Positions 34,870 to 42,895 of a stretch of DNA of 64,000 nt are shown in pieces. The DNA lies in the NCBI GenBank assembly GCA_029259935.1, contig JAJDEH010000456.1, forward strand, positions 1 to 64,000, in the 5' to 3' direction. Both the position numbers and the translations under genes were made by a program. Every line of letters begins with the position of its first letter. Position 1 is the stretch's first letter. The notes under the pieces were generated by a model. That model saw nothing but the letters and a program-made list of their open reading frames with translations, did no database searches and was not told the origin of the DNA. Origin of the DNA: Planctomycetota bacterium. Its GTDB lineage: Bacteria; Planctomycetota; Planctomycetia; Pirellulales; Pirellulaceae.

Positions 34870-35826
34870 TTACTTCGACTTTTCGGCACCCTTCGCGGAT
34901 TTCTTCGAGTCCGCCTTAGGGTCTTTCTTTGCCGGCTTTTCGTCGGCTGACTTGGGTTTCTCGCTGTCCGATTTTTTCGGAGCCTTTTTTTCCCTGGTCA
35001 GAAACTTAGTCAACGCGGCACGCTCGGCATCGCTCAATTTTCCGTCGCCATCCTTGTCGAATTTCGATACAGCCTCCAGGGTCGACGTGACGGCTTGGGC
35101 CTGTCTCATTAGCGCCCTGCGATAAGCGGCTCGCTCTTTCCCTTTCAGCTTGCCGTCTTTATCCAGGTCAAATTTTTTCCGAAACTCGTCAAGATCGACT
35201 CCCGTCGCGGCGGCCGTTTGTGTTTCGAGAGCCTTCTGATAAGCGGCCCGTTCCTTTCGATCCAGTTTCCCGTTTCCATCCTTGTCGAACTTCTTGCGAA
35301 ATTCGTCCGGCTTGGCCTCGTCCGGCGCCGCGGTTTGCGAATCCTGGAACCTCTGCAGGGCAGCCTGCTCCTTCTTATTCAGTTTCCCATTCTTGTCCTC
35401 GTCGAACTTCTTGCTGAACTCATCCAACTCGGCCTCGGTCGGTGCCGCAGTTTGTGAGTCCAAGAACTTCTGATAGGCGGCCAGTTCCTTCTTGTCGAGC
35501 TTTCCGTCCTTGTTTTCGTCGTATTTCTTTTGCAAGCCGTCCAAACCAACCGACGCATCGGCCTGAATGCCTGGGTCATTAAGCGTACTCGGAGTCAGGA
35601 CATTTTTTTCCAAATGGGCAAACATGGCTTTCGATTCTTCGTCGCTCAGTTTGCCGTCGCCATCTTTGTCGAACTTCTCAATGAGCGCTTCGCGATTCAA
35701 CGCGCTTTGTTTCACCTGCTTCTTTGGACCCTTCTTGGCTTCCTTTTTCTTTCCATCTTCGCCCACGGCGACAACCGCCATACAACAGACTCCAACCGCC
35801 ACTAGTCGCAACAGACCCGCTTTCAT
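34870..35826 (-). CDS. EF-hand repeat secreted protein
   Basis: 318 residues. A signal peptide (MKAGLLRLVAVGVCCMAVVA) is followed by six or more calcium-binding EF-hand loops: FDKDGDGKLSDEE, YDENKDGKLDKKE, FDEDKNGKLNKKE, FDKDGNGKLDRKE, FDLDKDGKLKGKE and FDKDGDGKLSDAE. Spacing is about 45 residues. The tail is lysine- and alanine-rich and disordered. Such proteins are common in planctomycete exported proteomes; calcium binding is very likely, the biological role is not known. It converges with the DUF1501 gene (26 bases between stops). Confidence 0.9.
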   Translation of the reverse strand: MKAGLLRLVAVGVCCMAVVAVGEDGKKKEAKKGPKKQVKQSALNREALIEKFDKDGDGKLSDEESKAMFAHLEKNVLTPSTLNDPGIQADASVGLDGLQKKYDENKDGKLDKKELAAYQKFLDSQTAAPTEAELDEFSKKFDEDKNGKLNKKEQAALQRFQDSQTAAPDEAKPDEFRKKFDKDGNGKLDRKERAAYQKALETQTAAATGVDLDEFRKKFDLDKDGKLKGKERAAYRRALMRQAQAVTSTLEAVSKFDKDGDGKLSDAERAALTKFLTREKKAPKKSDSEKPKSADEKPAKKDPKADSKKSAKGAEKSK

Positions 35827-35951
35827 AATCTTGCTCCTCTAGAGACCACTGCTTGATATCGCCGGAATTCAGCCATCAACGCGCGTTTATGATAACAAAT
35901 TCGCCGGACCGCGAACCTTTAATTATGCAATTCTTCAAGTCGAGCGCCCGT

Positions 35952-36719
35952 TCAAGATTCCGGCGGACCATCCCGGCCTCCACTCTCGAACCGCGCAGAA
36001 CCATGCAGCCTTCGAAAATAGACAACCAAAATTCCGCACGTGAGTGCCAAGGCGGCCAGCACGGTTTGCGGCACCCAGCAGACGAAGATCCCCAGCACGA
36101 CTCGGTCGAACTGCATCTCCAGCGCCGTGCCGACGGCCACGGCCACGGCGATCAGAATCAGTGTGGCGGGCGTCAAAATTCCCACTCGCTGTTGTAGCGA
36201 GAGACCGCGGGGCAGCATCACCACCGCGATCAGCAGTGCCGGCCCCAGCACGTAAATCGCGCCGAGAACTTCCGGTCGCGCCGCCCACTGTCTGGCGATG
36301 GCGGCACATAAGGCGGCCAGAAACGTCGCGAGCAACAGTCCACGCAGCGAAAACTGCAATCGCTGCTCCTTCCGCTCTTTCTGCTGAGCCTCCAGATCAA
36401 CCACCATCCGATTAAGCCAGCCCATTTGCGTCAACGTCAACAGACCGCAAACAATCGATCCGGCCAGCGCGACCAAGACATTGATGCCCATCGGCAAATA
36501 GACCGACGCCAAGTCGAGGTAGCCGTTGCCTTCCCGCCACACGGTCAAAGGAAAGCCAATCGCTTCGTTGGATTGTGGCAGACCGCCTAGCAAACTGCCC
36601 CAACCGCCTGTTCGCACGAAATAGGAGAGCGCGTTTAGCGCCGCCATCAACAACAGGCTGACGAGCGATCCGCGAACGAACCAAGCGAGGGCACCTTTGC
36701 TGACGGTTGGCTTGGTCAT
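35952..36719 (-). CDS. Multi-pass membrane protein downstream of rsmE
   Basis: 255 residues with about six hydrophobic helices (GSLVSLLLMAALNALSYFV, INVLVALAGSIVCGLLTL, SLRGLLLATFLAALCAAIA, EVLGAIYVLGPALLIAVVML, ATLILIAVAVAVGTALEM, VLGIFVCWVPQTVLAALAL). The QFSLRGLLL motif in the middle is typical of planctomycete membrane proteins. It starts 19 bases after the rsmE stop, so it shares that transcript. No function assigned. Confidence 0.75.
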   Translation of the reverse strand: MTKPTVSKGALAWFVRGSLVSLLLMAALNALSYFVRTGGWGSLLGGLPQSNEAIGFPLTVWREGNGYLDLASVYLPMGINVLVALAGSIVCGLLTLTQMGWLNRMVVDLEAQQKERKEQRLQFSLRGLLLATFLAALCAAIARQWAARPEVLGAIYVLGPALLIAVVMLPRGLSLQQRVGILTPATLILIAVAVAVGTALEMQFDRVVLGIFVCWVPQTVLAALALTCGILVVYFRRLHGSARFESGGRDGPPES

Positions 36720-36738
36720 GACTTGCGGCGGCGAAAGT

Positions 36739-37449
36739 TCACTTCTGTAGACCCAAACAAATCCAAGACGTCATCGCCAGGGCTGCCGTTTCAATTCTAA
36801 GAATTCGTGGGCCAAGATCAACAATTTCCCAACCGGCCGAAACGGCCGAGGCAACCTCGTCGTCCGCGAATCCTCCTTCCGGGCCGATCGCCACGGCAAT
36901 GCTCTCAGCCGATGCCACGTCACAATCGGCGAGTTGCCGTGACCCGGCCGGGTGAGCAAGCAATCGGCATTGCTGATTCGACTCGGTCACGAATTGGTCG
37001 AACGGTTGCGGCGGGCCGACTTGCATCAGCCGGTTGCGCCCGCATTGCTTCGAAGACTCGATCACCGCGCGCTCCAGGCGGCTAATGGCTTTGCCGGTGG
37101 GCTGTGCCACACCGCGCGTGGTAACCAACGGCACCAGCACCGCCACTCCCAGTTCGGTCGCCTTTTCCACCAGCCATCGCTGGCGGTCGCCCTTCGGCAG
37201 TGCAACGCCCAACGTGACTTGAGCCGGCAATTCGCGATCGATTTCCAACCGTTGGCCGATGGCCAGTTCGACCTGCGCGCGGCCAATGCTGGCAATGCTG
37301 GCGCTATACTCCGCGCCGCCGCCGTCAAACAGCGTCACGTCGTCGCCGACCTTCGAACGCATCACGTGGATCAGGTGGTGGGCTTCGGTCCCGGTTAACG
37401 AAACCGATTCGGACTGGATGCTGTTTTCGACGAAGAATCGCTGGGACAT
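36739..37449 (-). CDS. rsmE: 16S rRNA (uracil-1498-N3)-methyltransferase
   Basis: 236 residues. The N-terminal PUA-like domain (QRFFVENSIQSESVSLTGTE, HHLIHVMRSKVGDDVTLFDG) is followed by a SPOUT methyltransferase with the deep knot: EKATELGVAVLVPLVTTRG, ERAVIESSKQCGRNRLMQVG and AVAIGPEGGFADDEV, then LGPRILRIETAALA. It methylates U1498 in the decoding region of 16S rRNA using S-adenosylmethionine. Length and motifs are normal. It forms a two-gene unit with the membrane protein downstream. Confidence 0.95.
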   Translation of the reverse strand: MSQRFFVENSIQSESVSLTGTEAHHLIHVMRSKVGDDVTLFDGGGAEYSASIASIGRAQVELAIGQRLEIDRELPAQVTLGVALPKGDRQRWLVEKATELGVAVLVPLVTTRGVAQPTGKAISRLERAVIESSKQCGRNRLMQVGPPQPFDQFVTESNQQCRLLAHPAGSRQLADCDVASAESIAVAIGPEGGFADDEVASAVSAGWEIVDLGPRILRIETAALAMTSWICLGLQK

Positions 37450-37529
37450 TGGCTGTTTGGGGTCAAGGTTGACTAACGATTCTACCGATTACGAGGGAGG
37501 TACGGTATTGCGTAACTGGGAGACCCACC

Positions 37530-38339
37530 ATGTACCGAGCCCATTGGGGACTCGAAAAGCACGCGTTCGCCGGTTCATTCGACCCAGCGGACTATTACGC
37601 GAATCCGACTCACGACGAAGCGCTGGCCCGTGTTCACTATCTTGTCGAGAACCAGCGGCGCGTTGGACTGTTGCTGGGCGGCAACGGGTGCGGCAAATCC
37701 GCATTGCTGGGCGTGATGGCGCGCGAGTGCGCGGGGGCCGGTATCGCCGTCGCCAACTTGAATTTGCTGGGTCTCGTGCCGGAAGAACTTGAATGGAAGG
37801 TCGCCGAGCAACTGGGGTTGAATCCCCGATCCGACCAACCGTCATTTCACGTTTGGCGGGCGCTTGCCGACCGATTGGTCGAACATCGGTACCAACAACG
37901 AACCACGCTGGTTTTGCTGGATGACGCCGACAGCGCGTCGGAAGAAGTGCTGACTCACGTCGTGCGGCTGTCGCAACTCGACCCGTCGCCCGCCGCGCTG
38001 CTCACGATTATCTTGGCTGCCGAAGTATCGCGCGCCAACCAAATCGGCCAGCGATTGCTCGATCTGGCCGAACTGAGAATCGAAATCGAGCCTTGGCAAG
38101 AAGCGGAAACCTCGCGGTATCTGCAGCATTGCCTAGCCGCTGCGGGCTGTACCGAGGCAATCTTCGATCCCGCCGCGATTCGTCGCATGCACCAGCTTTG
38201 TCATGGTGTTCCGCGACAGGTCAATCAACTGGCCCATCTGGCGCTCATCGCCGCGGCTGGCGAGCAGCTTCCGACCGTAGACGAAAAGACGGTCGAAGCG
38301 GTCTATCACGAATTGGTCGTTACCGCGCCCGTGGTTTAG
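37530..38339 (+). CDS. ExeA/GspA-like AAA ATPase
   Basis: 269 residues. It starts MYRAHWGLEKHAFAGSFDPA, the usual ExeA opening ('Y..fwgl...PF'). Walker A is GGNGCGKSALL (about 49-59), Walker B TLVLLDDADSASEEVL (about 126-141), and the C-terminal part (GVPRQVNQLAHLALIAAAGE) is the lid with the sensor-2 arginine. These small ATPases work with type II secretion and pilus assembly or, as TniB relatives, with transposition. The setting is ordinary chromosome without secretion genes, so the partner is unknown. Confidence 0.85.
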   Translation: MYRAHWGLEKHAFAGSFDPADYYANPTHDEALARVHYLVENQRRVGLLLGGNGCGKSALLGVMARECAGAGIAVANLNLLGLVPEELEWKVAEQLGLNPRSDQPSFHVWRALADRLVEHRYQQRTTLVLLDDADSASEEVLTHVVRLSQLDPSPAALLTIILAAEVSRANQIGQRLLDLAELRIEIEPWQEAETSRYLQHCLAAAGCTEAIFDPAAIRRMHQLCHGVPRQVNQLAHLALIAAAGEQLPTVDEKTVEAVYHELVVTAPVV

Positions 38340-38370
38340 CCGCCCGCGTTGGTCACGCTTGACGTTCCCT

Positions 38371-38412
38371 TCTTTGTACGACACCGTCTTCTCTTTGTAC
38401 GACACAGTGCTG
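38371..38412. repeat. Short direct repeat CTTTGTACGACAC
   Basis: CTTTGTACGACAC occurs twice, about 22 bases apart, just downstream of the ATPase gene. Too short to name; possibly a protein-binding pair or a remnant of an insertion. Confidence 0.5.
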
Positions 38413-38514
38413 CGGAATCCGCACATCTCCATGCGCCGTCCGATCGCGATAGGCACGCGTTGCAACGTCTTGCGGATCGAGCCACATGATGTTCACGAAA
38501 TGCCTGAATCCAAA

Positions 38515-38934
38515 TCAGGCCGCGGCGTAAACCGACACCGGAATCCAACCGAAGAAGACGGAAAGTGCGTGATGTCCGCCGTCGCGAAGAGACAGTTGCC
38601 ACCGTTCTGCTTCCGAGGTTGCGTTTTGAAAACGCAGTTCCAGCGAGACGAGCACCCCCAGGTTCAGCAGTAGATAACCCACGATCAGGGCAATTAGAAA
38701 ACGGCTTGCGCTGAACCACTTCGACTCGGACGGGTATCCAGCAAAGATGATGGCTGGAATGGCGAACAGCCAACCATGGATGATCAGGTAGGTCCATGCA
38801 TCGGGGGCCGACCGCCACGCGCCGGCCAGAACGGCGATCGCGGTCATCGCTAGGAATACGGAAAGCAGGCCAAATTGCGCTCGGCGTCGATGCACGGGGA
38901 ACCAACCGCTTCCGTTTTTGGTGGTTGCAGCCAT
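38515..38934 (-). CDS. Small multi-pass membrane protein
   Basis: 139 residues (MAATTKNGSGWFPVHRRRAQ, then FGLLSVFLAMTAIAVLAGAW) with about four membrane helices (YLIIHGWLFAIPAIIFAGY, FLIALIVGYLLLNLGVLVSL, HHALSVFFGWIPVSVYAAA). The 'RRAQFGLLSVFLAMTAIA' start is a form of the planctomycete 'QFSLRTLLLLT' small-membrane-protein pattern. Function unknown. The N-terminus is clear; its start ATG at 38934 is the first in frame. Confidence 0.65.
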   Translation of the reverse strand: MAATTKNGSGWFPVHRRRAQFGLLSVFLAMTAIAVLAGAWRSAPDAWTYLIIHGWLFAIPAIIFAGYPSESKWFSASRFLIALIVGYLLLNLGVLVSLELRFQNATSEAERWQLSLRDGGHHALSVFFGWIPVSVYAAA

Positions 38935-39056
38935 TGCTCAAGATTCGTAGGTATAATGTCCACCAATGATTATTGAAGCATGGTGCCGGAGGCCAATTTC
39001 AATTGTGAATGCCATCTTCGCTCACGACCAATCCCTTTGCGACAAACGGGAAGACG

Positions 39057-40067
39057 ATGACAAGACAGATGAACGCTATTGCGGCAGTGATTTTACTAAC
39101 TACGGCGACATCGACATACGCCGAACAGCCTAAGACGGGCCCCAACTGGGTCAAAGTCACCGACGCCGCCGGTTGGCGCGCCCGAGACTCCCAAGGCGAA
39201 CTGGTGCACGACAACAAGTTGTGGATCTTTGGCGGCTGGTTCAGTTCCTATGCGGCTCCGCCTCGGGATGTTTGGAGTTCGGCGGACGGCAAGTCTTGGA
39301 AGCTGGTGGAAGAGGAAGCACCTTGGAAGCACAGCGATCTGTCGATGTCGATCACCTTCAAGGAAAAAATGTGGTTCATGGGCGGCTGGTACAACGGCCG
39401 GCTCGAAGGCCACTCTGCGAGCAACCAGGTTTGGTCTTCGACCGACGGCGTCAAATGGCAACAAGCCACCGCCGACGCCGGTTGGACGCCACGTATCGCC
39501 TCCGCGGTGGTCGAGTTTAAAGGGAAAATGTGGTTACTAGGCGGCACCGAGAATTACTACTTTGGCGACGACAAGAGCCTCAAGAACGATGTCTGGTATT
39601 CCTCGGACGGAAAAGAGTGGAAACAAGCCACGGCCAACGCCGGATGGTCGCCCCGGGCCTATCATCAAGCGGCGGTGCTGAACGACAGAATCTACGTTTT
39701 CGGCGGCGGCAATTATGTGCCCAAGTATCATGCGGTCAACGATGTCTGGAGTTCGGCGGATGGCGTGACTTGGAAACAAGAAACCGAGTCCGCCGCTTGG
39801 CACGCGCGGCTCTGGTTCTCGTCGGTTGTCTATCGCGATCGCATGTGGGTTTTTGGTGGCTGGTCGAACAATCCATCCAAGAATTGGGGTGACGTCTGGT
39901 ATTCAAAAGACGGCCGCAATTGGAAAGAACTGAAATCGGAAACTATTTGGAAAGAGCGCCACGAGCACTCGGCGTTCGTTTTCCAAGACAAAATCTGGAT
40001 CGCCGGCGGCCACGCCCGGCCGCTCAGCAGCGAAGTCTGGTCGCTGGACATCCCCAAAGGTTGGTAG
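39057..40067 (+). CDS. Secreted kelch/galactose-oxidase-type beta-propeller protein
   Basis: 336 residues from the ATG at 39057, behind CGGGAAGA; the frame opens at 39009 but the later start gives the signal peptide (MNAIAAVILLTTATSTYAEQ). About six repeats of the kind 'LWIFGGWFS...DVWSSADGKSW', 'MWFMGGWYN...QVWSSTDGVKW', 'MWLLGGTEN...DVWYSSDGKEW' and 'IYVFGGGNY...DVWSSADGVTW' form a six- to seven-bladed propeller. No copper-oxidase residues are visible, so a binding rather than enzymatic role is likely. It is followed by a palindromic repeat. Confidence 0.85.
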   Translation: MTRQMNAIAAVILLTTATSTYAEQPKTGPNWVKVTDAAGWRARDSQGELVHDNKLWIFGGWFSSYAAPPRDVWSSADGKSWKLVEEEAPWKHSDLSMSITFKEKMWFMGGWYNGRLEGHSASNQVWSSTDGVKWQQATADAGWTPRIASAVVEFKGKMWLLGGTENYYFGDDKSLKNDVWYSSDGKEWKQATANAGWSPRAYHQAAVLNDRIYVFGGGNYVPKYHAVNDVWSSADGVTWKQETESAAWHARLWFSSVVYRDRMWVFGGWSNNPSKNWGDVWYSKDGRNWKELKSETIWKERHEHSAFVFQDKIWIAGGHARPLSSEVWSLDIPKGW

Positions 40068-40081
40068 GCGGCTATCGTATC

Positions 40082-40162
40082 TTTGGGTGGCTGGGGTCGA
40101 ACAACGTGAGCCCCCAGCGCGGCGAACTGGGGGTTCGCTTCGCTCAACCCCAGCCACCCAAA
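40082..40162. repeat. 81-bp palindromic intergenic repeat
   Basis: TTTGGGTGGCTGGGGT (40082-40097) is perfectly inverted at 40147-40162, with an inner CCCCCAG/CTGGGGG pair. It lies between the kelch gene and the sulfatase gene and is of the dispersed hairpin type found in planctomycete genomes; it may also end transcription of the kelch gene. Confidence 0.85.
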
Positions 40163-40211
40163 CCGAAATTCAAGACAATACACTAGTCGTGGTCAATTAC
40201 CGGAACACATC

Positions 40212-42110
40212 ATGAAAAAACGCCTTCTTCGATCCATGGCGATCGTTATCGCAATCTGCGCACTCGCCGCGCCGATCAACGCGGCCACGCGGCCAAACAT
40301 CCTCTGGCTTTCCTGCGAAGACATCAGCCCGCACATTGCTTGCTATGGCGATCCGCATGCAATCACGCCGCATATCGATCAATTAGCCAGTGAAGGAGTC
40401 CGCTACACCCACGCTTTCACAACGGCGGGAGTTTGCGCGCCGTGCCGTAGCGGCATCATCACCGGAATGTATCAGACAACGCTGGGAACGCATCACATGC
40501 GATGCAACGCCAAGCTGCCCGACTTCATTCGCCCGTTTCCAACCTACCTGCGCGAGGCCGGTTATTACTGCACGAACAACTCCAAGCAGGACTACCAATT
40601 CTCGACGCCGCGCGGGACATGGGACCAGTCGTCCGGCCGCGCGCATTGGCACGGCCGCACCGATCCCAAGCAACCATTCTTTGCCGTCTTCAATTTCACG
40701 GGCTGCCACGAATCGGGAATTGCCAGCGCCGGCAAGTACAAGTCGGTCACCACGGTACTCGAGCCCGACCAGCGGCAGGACCCGAAGACGCTGACGTTGC
40801 CACCGTACTACGCGGACACGCCCAAGGTGCGCGAGGACTGGAAGCGCAACTACGAGTTAATCACCGCGATGGACCATTGGGCCGGCGATCTGATTCAGCA
40901 ACTGAAAGACGACGGCCTGTACGAAAATACGATCATTTTCTATTGGTCCGATCACGGGGTCGGTTTGCCGCGGGCGAAACGTTGGCTTTACGATTCGGGC
41001 ACCCACATTCCGCTAATCGTTCGCGTGCCGGAAAAACTCCGGCTTGACGGCCAAGCCAAACCGGACACGGTCAGCAACCAATTGATCAGTTCGATCGATT
41101 TCGGCCCCACGGTGCTGCGTCTGGCGGGTGTCGACATCCCGGCCCACGTCCAGGGCCAGCCCTTCCTTGGCCCGGACTTGCCCGAGCAACGTGATTACGT
41201 CTACGGCGCGCGCGACCGCATGGACGAGCGCTACGACATTATCCGCATGGTCCGCGACCGGCGTTTCCAATACATCCGCAACTACGAGCCCTTAAAGACT
41301 TTCTACCAGTACATGAACACGGCCGAAAAAGGGACCACGATGAGCGAGCTGCGGCGGCTGCATGAAGCGGGCAGCCTGCCCGCCGCGGCCGAGCAGTTTT
41401 TCGCGCCGACCAAGCCGGTGGAAGAGTTGTACGATTGCCAGGCCGACCCTCACGAATTGCACAACTTGGCTGACGACGCCAAGTACGCCAATGATCTAAA
41501 ACGCATGCGAACGGCGCATCTGAAATGGGTTCAAGATACCAAGGATGTCGGCCTGATCCCGGAACCGATTATCGCCGAGCGAGAAAAGAAGTTGGGCAGC
41601 CGCTATGCAATTTTGCGGCAAGACGGCGGAGACGGCTACAACGCGCGGCTCGGCGCGATAGCTCCCGCGGCTTCCGATGGGCGCTCGGCGCTACCTCGGC
41701 TAATCGAAGCGATCGGCGATCCTGACGACGCCATTCGCTACTGGGCCGCGACGGGAATCGGCAACATCGGCGCGTCGGCCAAGGACGAAGCAGCCGGACT
41801 GATGGAAAAAGCACTCGCCGATTCGTCGTCCGCCGTGCGCACCGCCGCAGCCCGAGCCCTCTGCCGAATGGAACTGCCAGAAAAAGCTCTGCCGGTGCTA
41901 ATCAAGGAAATGACCGGCGGCGCGCAGTGGGAACGCCTGCAAGCGGCGATTGTACTCGATGAAATCGACGAGCAAGCCCGTCCCGTCATGGAGCAGATGC
42001 GAGCGGGCCTGGAGTTTCAAAAAGGATTCCACTCCAAAGGCAAATACCGCGTCCGCGTCATCAACCGGGCGCTCAACGAATTGCTCGGCACCAATCGCAC
42101 CGTGGAATAG
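40212..42110 (+). CDS. Secreted sulfatase with C-terminal HEAT repeats
   Basis: 632 residues. Signal peptide MKKRLLRSMAIVIAICALAA, cut after INA. The alkaline-phosphatase-like sulfatase domain begins RPNILWLSCEDISPHIACYG, and the formylglycine motif is CAPCR (C75 to R79, form CxPxR, with cysteine rather than the usual serine or alanine at the fourth position). IIFYWSDHGVGLPRAKRWLY carries metal ligands. The last 130 residues (GDPDDAIRYWAATGIGNIG, SSSAVRTAAARALCRMELPE) are HEAT-like repeats. It should hydrolyse sulfate esters, probably of algal or other polysaccharides. A maturation enzyme is needed and is not in the window. Confidence 0.93.
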   Translation: MKKRLLRSMAIVIAICALAAPINAATRPNILWLSCEDISPHIACYGDPHAITPHIDQLASEGVRYTHAFTTAGVCAPCRSGIITGMYQTTLGTHHMRCNAKLPDFIRPFPTYLREAGYYCTNNSKQDYQFSTPRGTWDQSSGRAHWHGRTDPKQPFFAVFNFTGCHESGIASAGKYKSVTTVLEPDQRQDPKTLTLPPYYADTPKVREDWKRNYELITAMDHWAGDLIQQLKDDGLYENTIIFYWSDHGVGLPRAKRWLYDSGTHIPLIVRVPEKLRLDGQAKPDTVSNQLISSIDFGPTVLRLAGVDIPAHVQGQPFLGPDLPEQRDYVYGARDRMDERYDIIRMVRDRRFQYIRNYEPLKTFYQYMNTAEKGTTMSELRRLHEAGSLPAAAEQFFAPTKPVEELYDCQADPHELHNLADDAKYANDLKRMRTAHLKWVQDTKDVGLIPEPIIAEREKKLGSRYAILRQDGGDGYNARLGAIAPAASDGRSALPRLIEAIGDPDDAIRYWAATGIGNIGASAKDEAAGLMEKALADSSSAVRTAAARALCRMELPEKALPVLIKEMTGGAQWERLQAAIVLDEIDEQARPVMEQMRAGLEFQKGFHSKGKYRVRVINRALNELLGTNRTVE

Positions 42111-42116
42111 TATTCC

Positions 42117-42235
42117 AGTTCGCCCCATTGCCAACGGTGAGTTAGAGCATTTCAGTTCTCCCCATTGCCAAGCGGGAGCCTTCTGGTTCTCCCCCTTACC
42201 AAGGGGGAGTTAGAGGGGGTTTCTGTTCCCGAAAC
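42117..42235. repeat. Dispersed repeat-like intergenic sequence
   Basis: Three related units (CCATTGCCAACGG, CCATTGCCAAGCGG, CCCTTACCAAGGGG) with small hairpins and similar spacing follow the sulfatase gene. A similar sequence occurs near 45.1 kb. Likely a low-copy palindromic repeat, without a gene. Confidence 0.5.
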
Positions 42236-42672
42236 TACTCCGACACCAGCTTCGTTTCGCAACGTGGGCAAACGCCGCAGTGGACGGAGTTCATCCGGCC
42301 GCAATTGGGACACGCCGCCGCGTCCTTGTCCTGGCCCAAACGCTTGGCCTCCAACTTCTGGTCGCAGCGCGGACAATGAGTGGTGAGTACGGAGTTCATG
42401 CGGCCACAATTGGGACAGGCGGCAGTTTGAGAGGCATGTTTGTTCTCAGCTTGTAGATCGTCCAACTCTTGGCCAAGCCTGGTTTGCGGACGGACTGCCA
42501 TCCTGATCACTCCGGCGGGTCCGGCCAGCACTCCCCACAGTATTCCAAGAATGAGCGGCTGCCCTCGTCGAATCGCGATGTAACTGGCCCCCATCACACT
42601 GGCCATTTGGATTAAAGCAATAATCACAAACGGCCGCGCCATAACGCTCAAGCCAAAATCATCCAAATCCAT
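42235..42672 (-). CDS. Membrane protein with two zinc ribbons
   Basis: 145 residues. Two membrane helices in the first 60 (RPFVIIALIQMASVMGASYI and LILGILWGVLAGPAGVIRM), then two copies of a zinc ribbon: ACPNCGRMNSVLTTHCPRCD and ACPNCGRMNSVHCGVCPRCE. The near identity of the two ribbons points to a recent internal duplication. Function unknown; zinc ribbons of this kind often mediate protein contacts. Confidence 0.75.
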   Translation of the reverse strand: MDLDDFGLSVMARPFVIIALIQMASVMGASYIAIRRGQPLILGILWGVLAGPAGVIRMAVRPQTRLGQELDDLQAENKHASQTAACPNCGRMNSVLTTHCPRCDQKLEAKRLGQDKDAAACPNCGRMNSVHCGVCPRCETKLVSE

Positions 42673-42895
42673 GATTACCCCTTTTCGCGTTGATTCTGCT
42701 TTCTATCAAGAGCGAGAACAAGGTCGCTCGTCTGACGATCGATCATCATGGTAAGCACTCGGATCGAGACCGAGGAGAGATTCGGCCCGTTTTTGAATGT
42801 CATCGTTGTTTGCTGGAATTCGACCATCTAACATAGCAATTCACTGAATGAGCCACGGCCGAAGGTCAAGATTATACATCATTGGAGAACGCAAC

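Noticed and set aside
35218..35842. Several plus-strand frames within the EF-hand gene
   Set aside because: They are antisense readings of the repeated EF-hand codons and repeat for that reason only.
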